DNA of 64,000 nucleotides from Peptococcaceae bacterium 1198_IL3148 (GTDB lineage: Bacteria; Bacillota; Desulfotomaculia; Desulfotomaculales; Desulfohalotomaculaceae), in assembly GCA_036763105.1 (NCBI GenBank), contig JBAIYS010000006.1:100546-164545 (forward strand). Direction: 5' to 3'. Below, piece after piece: positions 26,743 to 34,701 of this stretch. The position numbers were made by a program, and so were the translations under genes. Position 1 is the stretch's first letter. The number at the start of each line of letters is the position of its first letter. The notes beneath the pieces are model-generated. The model was not told the DNA's origin and did no database searches. It saw nothing but the letters and a program-made list of their open reading frames with translations.

Positions 26743-27156
26743 ATGAGAAAAATCAGGTTCTTCATCTACGGATTACTAGGTTGGTGTCTGGAGGTATTCT
26801 GGACTGGCTTTGAATCAGCATTAAAGGGGGATCCCCGTCTCTCATCACACACATATTTGTGGATGTTCCCCATTTACGGATTGGCAATATTTTTAGAGCC
26901 GGTTCATAATGCGATGCGCAGTTATCACTGGTTTTTGCGGGGTGTAGTCTGGATGTTAATAATTTTCACCCTAGAATATTTTACGGGAGGTGCAATTCGC
27001 AGCCTTACTGGCTATAGTCCGTGGGATTATTCTGGTAGTTCCCGCTGGGAAATTAATGGTTTAATCCGGTTAGACATGGCGCCCCTTTGGTTTATTACCG
27101 GGCTGTTATTTGAACAAATTCATGATTTTTTAACAAACCGCTTATTAATTCGCTAA
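26743..27156 (+). CDS. putative membrane protein (CmpB-like, annotated as ABC-transporter permease)
   Basis: A small membrane protein of about 137 residues with some four hydrophobic segments. IRFFIYGLLGWCLEVFWTGF and YLWMFPIYGLAIFLEPVHNA match the pattern of the PF06541 family, whose annotation as a transporter permease is not experimentally grounded; SPWDYSG is a further family motif. Neither ATG 26722 nor ATG 26743 has a good ribosome site; the second starts at the family-typical position. A repeat element follows directly. Confidence 0.7.
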   Translation: MRKIRFFIYGLLGWCLEVFWTGFESALKGDPRLSSHTYLWMFPIYGLAIFLEPVHNAMRSYHWFLRGVVWMLIIFTLEYFTGGAIRSLTGYSPWDYSGSSRWEINGLIRLDMAPLWFITGLLFEQIHDFLTNRLLIR

Positions 27157-27376
27157 GGGCGGTTGCAAAACTTTGCAACCGCCCCTTTATATATTGTTAA
27201 TAACAAAACCCAGGTGCCTTTTGCCTTTGCTTTTTAGATAAAAGGTTAATTGAAAAACCCAGCACCTGCTGCAGGTAGCGAACGACATCTAGTGGCGCAG
27301 CGAACCAAAGTTAGCGAAGGAGGTTGTCGGAGGCAGGGTGGCGCATAGGACGTGCGCCACCGGCTGAGAAAGAATA
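27157..27376. repeat. dispersed intergenic composite element, copy 3
   Basis: In this orientation it starts with the hairpin GGGCGGTTGCAAA / TTTGCAACCGCCC (27157-27184), then TATTGTTAATAACAAAACCC, AGGTGCCTTTTGCC, a segment with AGCACCTGCTGCAGGTAGCG and the core GCGCATAGGACGTGCGC at 27342-27358. It is a near-identical reverse complement of copy 1 at 1766-1989. Nothing else is visible between 27157 and 27443; the short frame inside is a translation of the repeat. Confidence 0.85.
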
Positions 27377-27443
27377 AAGGTTGCTTAGACAACACCAGCC
27401 TGGCAATAGTATTTTCTAAAGATATTTGCAACTACCCCTTAAA

Positions 27444-27962
27444 TTATAAGTTTTTTAAGTCACTTAATTTATGATAATTATTTGTTATATGATCTACCAT
27501 TCTTTGCCAATCTTCATCGTTGCGGGTGGCCTCTATAAGGGCGTTGACCACAAAAGAATCGGTCATTGCTTCCACCATTGATTGTAATTTTATTTCACAT
27601 TCATCCCGCAACTTACCTTTGACAAAGTAGCGATTTATCTGTTTGATGGCCCAATCAGATAGCACCTGCTCTGGTGTGACAAAGGGTAAAAATTTGTTGG
27701 CTTGCTCAGCCAAACGCATCATTTTCCGCTGATCATTCTCGGGGGTCAAATGCCGGATGGTTTTAACCAGTTGCTCCGGCCCTTGGTCTAAAGCTTTGGT
27801 TAGCAGTTTGTATTCAAACTTGGTGGCACTTAAAATACCCTTTTCCCTAGCCAACTGGGTCATTTGGCGGAACTTTTCCACTTCCGACAATAAAACCTCT
27901 TCATTATCTATTAACGCGTAAGCGGTTAAGTAATCAGAACTCTGAGGTTCGATTTTCATCAT
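27444..27962 (-). CDS. hypothetical protein at the end of the amino-sugar operon
   Basis: A 172-residue, predominantly helical, charged protein without membrane segments. GGAGGG precedes the ATG. It follows the ATP-grasp gene by about 30 bases and is the last gene before the repeat element. No family is recognised. Confidence 0.65.
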   Translation of the reverse strand: MMKIEPQSSDYLTAYALIDNEEVLLSEVEKFRQMTQLAREKGILSATKFEYKLLTKALDQGPEQLVKTIRHLTPENDQRKMMRLAEQANKFLPFVTPEQVLSDWAIKQINRYFVKGKLRDECEIKLQSMVEAMTDSFVVNALIEATRNDEDWQRMVDHITNNYHKLSDLKNL

Positions 27963-27992
27963 CTAACTCCCTCCTTGAGCGCTATCAATAGT

Positions 27993-29024
27993 CTACCCTC
28001 GGGAAGGAATTTCAAACCACTTGCTGGTGGAAAACTTCCCCATTTGCTCTGCTCTAATTACATAATCCTGGTACTGTCTAATCACTCCCGCTTTAATGAT
28101 TGTCGGCTTGGTCACCGTTTCACCTAAAATCTCCGCCCGAATTAGCAACTCGGCTTCATTTACCCCTAATGCGATTCTCATACCGGTAGAACTACTAAAT
28201 CGAGGGTTGATTTCGAAAATGTAGGGCAAACCATTTTTTATGCGCAGTTGTAAATTTATTGGTCCGTAGGCCTTTATCGCTTTGGCCACTTGCTCACAGT
28301 ACTGACAAAGAGCAGCATAGTGGTCTGCCACCGCAACCATAGTCATGCCATCCTTTAGGGTTCTCCTTAATGCTATGCTGGATAATACTTTGCCCTTTGA
28401 TGCTAAACATACACCCACGGTAAATTCTCCATTGTTTTCAGGCAGGTATTCCTGAATAATATATTGCACTTTACCCTTTATAAAACTACTCAATTGCTGT
28501 TCACTGTTGAGAATAGCGATCCCTTCAGAACCCGCCCCGATGCGCGGTTTGGCCACCACAGGGAATCCCACCTTAACTAAGAATGCGTTTAGTAGTGATT
28601 TATCCTCTGGCCAACGTATTGTTTCGGGGCAGTGAAACCCTTCGTTTTTTAAGAATTGCACAGTTTGCCACTTATCTTGACATTTTTCAACCACCGATTT
28701 AGGGTTAACAAAGACCTTGGCCCCGGTACATGAATTAATGTAATGGCTATTTTGGGCAAAGGTTTCAATTTCATGGGAAGATCCAATAAAAATGCCATCA
28801 ATCTCTTCCTTTAAACAGATCTCTATAATCTGCTTTAACCACTGATCCCGTTCCTTAACCGATGGTATTAGGTATCCTTGATCTGCCAAATACAGCCCCA
28901 AAGTAATTGGATCGGTATCACAACATACAACTTTGCAATTTAACGGGCTCTTGGTCAAGGACTGCACAACAGCCACACCATACAAAGAGCCAGAACCTGT
29001 AACTAATACTTTAATTTGTTTCAC
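27993..29024 (-). CDS. ATP-grasp ligase-like protein
   Basis: A 343-residue protein with a Rossmann-like pre-ATP-grasp part (VLVTGSGSLYGVAVVQSL) and the ATP-grasp core (FPVVAKPRIGAGSEGI, IIQEYLPENNGEFTVGV and the magnesium site FEINPRFSSSTGMR). Such enzymes join a carboxylate to an amine or similar. GTG at 29024 has GGAGGGG seven bases upstream and overlaps the wbqC-like gene by 14 bases, so the two are coupled. With an aminotransferase and deacetylase upstream, the acceptor may be an amino sugar; this is inference. Confidence 0.82.
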   Translation of the reverse strand: MKQIKVLVTGSGSLYGVAVVQSLTKSPLNCKVVCCDTDPITLGLYLADQGYLIPSVKERDQWLKQIIEICLKEEIDGIFIGSSHEIETFAQNSHYINSCTGAKVFVNPKSVVEKCQDKWQTVQFLKNEGFHCPETIRWPEDKSLLNAFLVKVGFPVVAKPRIGAGSEGIAILNSEQQLSSFIKGKVQYIIQEYLPENNGEFTVGVCLASKGKVLSSIALRRTLKDGMTMVAVADHYAALCQYCEQVAKAIKAYGPINLQLRIKNGLPYIFEINPRFSSSTGMRIALGVNEAELLIRAEILGETVTKPTIIKAGVIRQYQDYVIRAEQMGKFSTSKWFEIPSRG

Positions 29025-29718
29025 CACTACACCCCTCCAGTATTTTCCTACTATCAGGGCCACAATTAAATATCAAGTCTACAATGGACAGTTTATCAAT
29101 AAAATCACCCCACATTTGCGGATACTTAGGGTGGACAAAATTTTGATAGCGCAGTTCGATACCATTTTGGGCAAATGCTTGCTCATCATTGTAGACCTTT
29201 GCTCCCTGGCCGGATAAGTACACAACGGCGTTAAGCTTTTTACAAATGTCTATAATGCGATCACTTTTTTTCCCTTGCAAGTTGGGTAGCGCCGACGAAA
29301 GAACCAGCGGTGTATGAATATCTAAAATATCGCGTACTAAGTTAATAATTTCCATATTTAAATCAATGAGTTTATGCCACCTTCGGGCATAAATATTTCT
29401 AAATTGTTCACGATAATCTTTCCAATATTTTGATCGGGCATAGCAATGTTGCAAAGTTTGAAAATGCCTTTCCGCCCAATTTTGGTCGTTATAGATCAGC
29501 ACATCTTTAATCAAAACTTTTTTTAATGCCAGCGGTACACTGAGCAACAACGAGCCATTGGCACATTTAATTTTATTGCGATGGGTGATGGACGTTGAAG
29601 ATAACAACACATCATCGGCAATGACAAACACATCGCAATTGAGCATTTTATGAAAATAACCCAGCCAGGGTAAGTAGTTAGGCTGATGAATAGCAATGAT
29701 TCTTTTACTCATAATCAT
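29011..29718 (-). CDS. WbqC-like family protein
   Basis: A 235-residue protein matching the WbqC family found in O-antigen and surface polysaccharide loci: IIAIHQPNYLPWLGYFHKML at the start, then FVIADDVLLSSTSITHRNKI and VYLSGQGAKVY. Its reaction is not established; family members are often thought to modify amino sugars. It overlaps the aminotransferase gene by 14 bases. Confidence 0.88.
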   Translation of the reverse strand: MIMSKRIIAIHQPNYLPWLGYFHKMLNCDVFVIADDVLLSSTSITHRNKIKCANGSLLLSVPLALKKVLIKDVLIYNDQNWAERHFQTLQHCYARSKYWKDYREQFRNIYARRWHKLIDLNMEIINLVRDILDIHTPLVLSSALPNLQGKKSDRIIDICKKLNAVVYLSGQGAKVYNDEQAFAQNGIELRYQNFVHPKYPQMWGDFIDKLSIVDLIFNCGPDSRKILEGCSGETN

Positions 29719-30787
29719 TCACTGCCTCTACAATGTAATGCAATTGTTCCGTTGTCAGCCCAGGATGCACCGGTATCGATAGACAATTATTACATAACCG
29801 CTCAGCCACTGGCCAGGTCTGCTGATAATTAAATTTCTGTACATACAATTTTTGCCTAGGAATGGCAATGGGATAGTGAATGGCACAGCCAATACCCTTA
29901 TTAATTAGGTAATTCATAAAATTGTCGCGCTCATCACATTGCACAGTAAATTGATGATAAACGTGCTGAGCTTCCTTGGCCTGATAGGGTAGTATTACTT
30001 GGTCATTATTGATATTTTGATAGTAATAGTGGGCATTATCTATTCTCTTTTTATTAAATCCATCAAGTTTTTTCAACTGTACCAAACCAATGGCGGCATG
30101 TAAGTTGGTCATGCGAAAATTATAGCCCAACATGTCATGATAATACCGCTTAGATTGTCCGTGATTTATTAGCATCCTCACTCGGCGGGCAACCTCTTCA
30201 TTGTTAGTGGTTACCATTCCACCTTCACCACAGGTCATGTTTTTAGTGGGATAAAAGCTAAAAGCAGCCACATCGCCAAAGGTCCCAACCCTTTGTCCCT
30301 GATAAACTGCTCCATGGGCTTGCGCACAATCTTCAATCAGCAATAAATTGTTGGCTTTAGCCAATCTACAAATGGTTTCCATTTCAGCCGGTTGACCAAA
30401 TATGTGTACCACTAAAATAGCCTTGGCATCGGGATGTTCTTTAATAGTTTCCGCCAGTGCCGCTGGAGAAATGTTGTAGGTCAATGGATCGATGTCCACA
30501 AATATTGGGGTAGCCCCACAATATAAAATGGCATTGGCAGAAGCCACAAAGGAAAAGGGAGTGGTTAATACTTTATCTCCCTTGCTAATTTGCAATGCGT
30601 CCAAGGCAGCGTGAAGAGCGGTGGTGCCCGAAGAAGTGGCCACTGCATACCTTATGTTCAGGTAATCTGCAAAGCTGTCTTGAAACTGCTCAACCCATTT
30701 ACCCGAAGCTAACATTTTACTGTTTAATACTTTGATAATTTCCTGTTGTTCTTCTATACCAAGTTGCGGTTCAACAATTGGAATCAT
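29705..30787 (-). CDS. DegT/DnrJ/EryC1 family sugar aminotransferase
   Basis: A PLP enzyme of 360 residues that transfers an amino group to a keto-sugar nucleotide. PLP contacts include ATSSGTTALHAALDAL near the N-terminus, D153 in LLLIEDCAQAHGA and the Schiff-base lysine K182 in YPTKNMTCGEGG. The ATG at 30787 overlaps the LpxC-like stop codon as ATGA, with GAGGG upstream. Together with the Gfo/Idh/MocA dehydrogenase of this operon it could perform oxidation and transamination of a UDP-HexNAc at C3, as WbpB/WbpE or GnnA/GnnB do. Confidence 0.9.
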   Translation of the reverse strand: MIPIVEPQLGIEEQQEIIKVLNSKMLASGKWVEQFQDSFADYLNIRYAVATSSGTTALHAALDALQISKGDKVLTTPFSFVASANAILYCGATPIFVDIDPLTYNISPAALAETIKEHPDAKAILVVHIFGQPAEMETICRLAKANNLLLIEDCAQAHGAVYQGQRVGTFGDVAAFSFYPTKNMTCGEGGMVTTNNEEVARRVRMLINHGQSKRYYHDMLGYNFRMTNLHAAIGLVQLKKLDGFNKKRIDNAHYYYQNINNDQVILPYQAKEAQHVYHQFTVQCDERDNFMNYLINKGIGCAIHYPIAIPRQKLYVQKFNYQQTWPVAERLCNNCLSIPVHPGLTTEQLHYIVEAVNDYE

Positions 30788-31635
30788 CTGTTTCCCTCTT
30801 CCCAATTTTTAGTGATTTTTTTAATCAATTGATTATTCAGCTGGTGTCCACTGCGGAAGGCAATAAACTTACCTTTCAGTGGACAGCCAACTGTACTGAG
30901 GTCGCCCAACAAATCGACCAATTTATGTCTAGCCGGTTCGTTAGGCCACCTCAATCCTACCAATTTGCCTGGAGAAAAAACCAGCACCGAGTCCATGCCC
31001 TTACCGATTAGCTTAGCAACTTGTTGATATTCCCCGGCTGTAATGTAGGAACGGGCGTCGGCAAGCTGGTTGATAAATACCTCTGGTACAATTGAATATT
31101 GTGCCATTTGTCCAGGCAATGAACCATCAGGGTATTCCAAAATATAAATTAATTCCAAATTATCCGCCGGCAAAGCAGCAATAAACTTTTCATAGCGCTG
31201 TCCTCCACTGTAAAATTGATCGACAATTAGACAGGGGGATTTAACTTGGAAATATTTCTTTGGGGCCGACAATTCCTTAATGCCGGCACTTAAAATTTTT
31301 TCAGTGAAATCTTTACAGCTATAGCCATCCACCACTGGAATACTGGGGTTATCTAGGCGAATGATGATGTTGTCTATCCCCAAACCCGCGATGGTGGCCA
31401 ATATATGCTCAGTATGGTCCACCCTCACTCCATTTTCTTGGAGTGAAGTCCACCTACTCTCCACCAAACAATTATTGGCATTACAGCGCACTTGGGGGTT
31501 ACCGGGTAAGTCATTCCGAACAAATACAATGCCACTGTTTATTTCAGCCGGTGCCAACTGCATATTGACTATAGCTTTACCGGTGATATCAATTCCCTGA
31601 CAGCAAACGCTGCGGTTAATAGTGGTCTGCATCAT
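30784..31635 (-). CDS. LpxC-family UDP-3-O-acyl-N-acetylglucosamine deacetylase homologue
   Basis: A zinc deacetylase of the LpxC family, 283 residues. Both domains are recognisable. Catalytic and zinc residues are all present at nearly the E. coli positions: E76-H77 (HTEHILATIAGLGIDN), H237 and D241 (RHKLVDLLGDL) and H264 (SGHQLNNQL). The insert motif IPVVDGYS follows the first domain. ATG at 31635 comes one base after the upstream stop and is preferred over the longer frame. In Gram-negatives LpxC commits UDP-GlcNAc to lipid A; here no lpxA or lpxD is seen in the window, so a different acetamido sugar substrate is likely. Confidence 0.88.
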   Translation of the reverse strand: MMQTTINRSVCCQGIDITGKAIVNMQLAPAEINSGIVFVRNDLPGNPQVRCNANNCLVESRWTSLQENGVRVDHTEHILATIAGLGIDNIIIRLDNPSIPVVDGYSCKDFTEKILSAGIKELSAPKKYFQVKSPCLIVDQFYSGGQRYEKFIAALPADNLELIYILEYPDGSLPGQMAQYSIVPEVFINQLADARSYITAGEYQQVAKLIGKGMDSVLVFSPGKLVGLRWPNEPARHKLVDLLGDLSTVGCPLKGKFIAFRSGHQLNNQLIKKITKNWEEGNR

Positions 31636-31636
31636 T

Positions 31637-32596
31637 TTACTTCCCGCCCAAAACATTTAAAATTGTCGCCGCTCGATCTCGATAAGTGTGTTTATCTATC
31701 ACCAGCTGACGGCCTTGATAAGCAATTTTTTGGCGTTTGCCAGCGTGTTTTAAATAATAGTCAACCATCTCTAGCGTTTGTTGTTCCGACCCAGATACCG
31801 CCAAATGTTTGTCGGGAGTAAAGTACTTTCTAATCCCCTCAGTGTCTGGAGCCAACATAAATCCACCGGCTCCCATAATCTCAAAGGTTCGCGAATTAAG
31901 TTCATCAACCCGGTTTTGGATGCCCAGCACTATTTTGGCTGAACTATAGACTGCATTGGTTTCTTCATAGGGCAGTTTACCCTGCAGATACTTTGAGGGC
32001 ACTGTAAAACCCAATACACATTCATGTTGCTCATCCCAGCGTTTACCCCAAACTTTGATGTTGTAACCGTTTTTTACCAAGGGTTTCATTAAAATATTTA
32101 CTGCTTTTTTTCTAAAACCACTCCAGGTTATGCCTGCTGTGGCCACCACCGCTATATCACAACGGTATTCTTCCTTTGGTGCCACTGGCTGATGATATTG
32201 GGGGTTACAGGCCCACGGCAGGTATGCTGATATAAATCCTTTTTGTCGATACATATCCACAGAATCCGGATCAATGGTAAATATGTGCGTCGGTTTGGCC
32301 ATTTCAACAAAGGGCAGTGACCACTCCTCAGTCCATCTGGGGTCCTCGGTGGCCCAGTAACAATGTGTTAAACGATGATCCTCGGTAAAATTGCCAATCA
32401 GTTTCAGATTTTCTTTACTGTGCAATTTCCCCCAACCACATGTAAATATTACATCGGGCTTGAACAAGTGGTAAATCAGCTTTAATTCCTCTTTATTGAC
32501 ACTGGCTTGCACCATGACATCACAGCCTAATTCTCTAAAGCCATCGGGTAAACCATGAACATATTGCGGATCATCTTCTAAAAAAAGTATTCGCAT
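31637..32596 (-). CDS. CgeB-like glycosyltransferase
   Basis: A 319-residue GT-B-like protein resembling the spore-maturation protein CgeB and DUF3880-type transferases. The C-terminal part has the nucleotide-sugar segment SRTFEIMGAGGFMLAPDTEG followed by RKYFTPDKHL. The ATG at 32596 follows GGAGG; the five-codon extension upstream has none. In Bacillus CgeB acts on the outermost spore layer; that role is suggestive here, not proven. It directly precedes the LpxC-like gene. Confidence 0.82.
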   Translation of the reverse strand: MRILFLEDDPQYVHGLPDGFRELGCDVMVQASVNKEELKLIYHLFKPDVIFTCGWGKLHSKENLKLIGNFTEDHRLTHCYWATEDPRWTEEWSLPFVEMAKPTHIFTIDPDSVDMYRQKGFISAYLPWACNPQYHQPVAPKEEYRCDIAVVATAGITWSGFRKKAVNILMKPLVKNGYNIKVWGKRWDEQHECVLGFTVPSKYLQGKLPYEETNAVYSSAKIVLGIQNRVDELNSRTFEIMGAGGFMLAPDTEGIRKYFTPDKHLAVSGSEQQTLEMVDYYLKHAGKRQKIAYQGRQLVIDKHTYRDRAATILNVLGGK

Positions 32597-32611
32597 GTAT
32601 ACTACCTCCAT

Positions 32612-33577
32612 CTATGACAAATTTAATCGGTAGGTTTCGCGCAAAACACCTCGGCCACCAAAACCTTCTTTAAAATTAATCAATCCACTGTTGAGAACCT
32701 TACCACCCTGTTCGGTGGATATACCCCAATCAAGGTAGGTGAAGTTGCGTTCTTTGCCCCATTTAATTAAATAATCAAACACTAAATTTAGCGGTCGCAC
32801 TGACTGATAATGCTCGTCGTGGGCAATATAAAAACAATTAATTACCCGTTCGTTTAGTATAAAAACCACCGTGCCGGCAATAAGTTTGTTATTCTGGTAA
32901 GCAGCAAAAATTTTTATTTTATCTTTAAACCTTTTCATTAAGTCAACAATTTCTTCATAACTATGGGTAGGTTTGGTACTGTGCCGGAGTTTTAAATTTT
33001 TTGTTAACACCTGCCAGTAACCGTCAATGTCTGGGGTTTCTTTGACTTCAACTTGATTTTTAACCGCTTTGCGAATGTTTCTTAAGGTTGAACTGTCTGC
33101 CTTTTTGTCATGGTAAAAGGGCAATGGTATGGCGGTGGCCAGTTCAGTGTTTATTATTTTAAAACCGTGGTGGCGGAGCGCAAAGTCAATTTCATCACAG
33201 GGCCATTTGTGATAAATGCGCGGCACCATTTTGAGCTGAATGGCATCAATTTTTTCTGCTTGGGCATATTTTTTAATGCTACCTACTATCTCGGTAACAC
33301 AACTGGATTTGACATTATGACCAACAATTATTCCTCCATGGGATGCTCCGGGATGAGAAAGTAATATTTTGTGGTCATTTTCTTTCCTTATGGCAGCGGG
33401 CAGAACTGCCAACAAATGCTCCTTACGGTTAAACACTAATAATGACTGATCTTGAAAACGATCTGCAGGATGATAGTTTAAAAAAGCACGTTTCTGCATA
33501 AAAGTGCCATTTCTTGAATCTTGCACAAAACGATCCCAAAGCGAAGAAAAGTCTTCAGTGTAAACCTTTATTTTCAT
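32612..33577 (-). CDS. FemAB/GNAT-like acyl- or aminoacyltransferase
   Basis: A 321-residue protein of the FemAB-like GNAT group (PF13480 type). The start DRFVQDSRNGTFMQKRAFLN and the C-terminal core KIFAAYQNNKLIAGTVVFIL, then VRPLNLVFDYLIKWGKE and YLDWGIST, fit the family. Members transfer amino acids from tRNA to lipid-linked precursors or acyl groups to polysaccharide amines. It is a candidate for N-acylation in this amino-sugar operon, since no LpxA/LpxD-type hexapeptide acyltransferase is present. Confidence 0.82.
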   Translation of the reverse strand: MKIKVYTEDFSSLWDRFVQDSRNGTFMQKRAFLNYHPADRFQDQSLLVFNRKEHLLAVLPAAIRKENDHKILLSHPGASHGGIIVGHNVKSSCVTEIVGSIKKYAQAEKIDAIQLKMVPRIYHKWPCDEIDFALRHHGFKIINTELATAIPLPFYHDKKADSSTLRNIRKAVKNQVEVKETPDIDGYWQVLTKNLKLRHSTKPTHSYEEIVDLMKRFKDKIKIFAAYQNNKLIAGTVVFILNERVINCFYIAHDEHYQSVRPLNLVFDYLIKWGKERNFTYLDWGISTEQGGKVLNSGLINFKEGFGGRGVLRETYRLNLS

Positions 33578-33589
33578 TTCAGTTCTCCC

Positions 33590-34537
33590 TTATAAATAAA
33601 TAGTTCTCTGCTTGATGATTGAAAATATAATGGTCTCCATCAGTCTCATTACCTGCAAAGCATTTTCAGGACCTGAACGGGCTGGTGCATTGTTACGTAC
33701 GCAGTTTATAAAGTGTGCACATTGACTGGATAAAGGTTCCTTCTCCTCAATTACCTGCGGCCTTATTTTCCCATCAGATATTAGTGTTAGCTTTCTGTTT
33801 TGCTCTGCAGTGTCATCAAAAATTGCCTTGCCATTGGTACCGATCAAACTAATATTTCTGGTTTTTTTATGATAATGCCAATTGGCGTGAATATGTGCCA
33901 GAGCATTATCAGCGAAACCAATATCTATGGACACTATTCCCATGGGCAATTCTGTACCCATGCTAATTCCATGGGCTGAAACCCATTGGGGTTGTTGTTC
34001 AAACAAATACAGTAACACCGCTAAATCGTGCACTGATAAATCGCCTAAAACATCTATATCTTGACGATATATGTTAAAATTTGTACGTTCAAAGGTAACG
34101 TATTTGATATCACCAAAAATGCCCTTATCTATAAAACTCTTCATTGCCTCTACAGCTGGGTGATATAGCATTAAGTGCCCAGTCATCATCACTTGACCGG
34201 TTTGTTTAGCGATATTGGCCAACTTAACGGTTTCGGCCACGTCACTGGCGATTGGTTTTTCTATCAGCACTGCTTTGCCGTTAGTCATACAGTTAGCTGC
34301 TATTTCAAAATGTGATAATGGGGGGGTTGCTATAATTACGGCAGCCACTTCTGAATCGCTAAGGGCTATCCGGTAATCCTCAACCACTTTTACGTTGGGA
34401 AAGTTTAAAGTTACTCTTTGCCTTGCTTCTTCACTTAAATCGCAGACATACAACAATCTGGCATCTGGCAGGGCATCAAGGGTCTTTAAATAGTTTTTCC
34501 CCCATTTTCCACAGCCGATTAAGGCTATACCAGTCAT
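33590..34537 (-). CDS. Gfo/Idh/MocA family sugar-nucleotide dehydrogenase
   Basis: An NAD(P)-dependent oxidoreductase of 315 residues. The dinucleotide site is ALIGCGKWGKNYLKTL; EKPIA (residues 93-97) contains the catalytic lysine of the family, and DLSVHDLAVL the histidine-bearing helix. TGHLMLYHPAVEAM resembles WlbA/WbpB and GnnA, which oxidise the C3 hydroxyl of UDP-GlcNAc-type sugars. It is the first gene of the operon and lies below a SigE-like promoter. Confidence 0.85.
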   Translation of the reverse strand: MTGIALIGCGKWGKNYLKTLDALPDARLLYVCDLSEEARQRVTLNFPNVKVVEDYRIALSDSEVAAVIIATPPLSHFEIAANCMTNGKAVLIEKPIASDVAETVKLANIAKQTGQVMMTGHLMLYHPAVEAMKSFIDKGIFGDIKYVTFERTNFNIYRQDIDVLGDLSVHDLAVLLYLFEQQPQWVSAHGISMGTELPMGIVSIDIGFADNALAHIHANWHYHKKTRNISLIGTNGKAIFDDTAEQNRKLTLISDGKIRPQVIEEKEPLSSQCAHFINCVRNNAPARSGPENALQVMRLMETIIFSIIKQRTIYL

Positions 34538-34559
34538 TTAAATCACCGCTTATATTTAG

Positions 34560-34588
34560 ACTTTTTGTAGTATATTTCCGTAATATGC
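34560..34588 (-). promoter_or_regulatory. candidate SigE promoter of the amino-sugar operon
   Basis: On the minus strand GCATATT matches the SigE -35 consensus (KMATATT) fully. After 14 bases comes CAAAAAGT, five of eight matches to CATACAAT. It fits a mother-cell role but short AT-rich matches are common by chance. Confidence 0.3.
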
Positions 34589-34651
34589 AAAAGGTTCTAT
34601 GGAATGTAATAAATTCCAAAAATTAGTATTCAATCACAACATAAAATTTAT

Positions 34652-34679
34652 GAATATTCTGGGAAATGTTACATTAGAT
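34652..34679 (+). promoter_or_regulatory. candidate SigE promoter of the repetitive-protein gene
   Basis: GAATATT (full match to the SigE -35 consensus) is followed after 13 bases by CATTAGAT, five of eight matches to the -10 consensus, about 25 bases upstream of the ATG. Confidence 0.3.
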
Positions 34680-34701
34680 ATAGTGAAGGGAGTGTTAGTA
34701 T

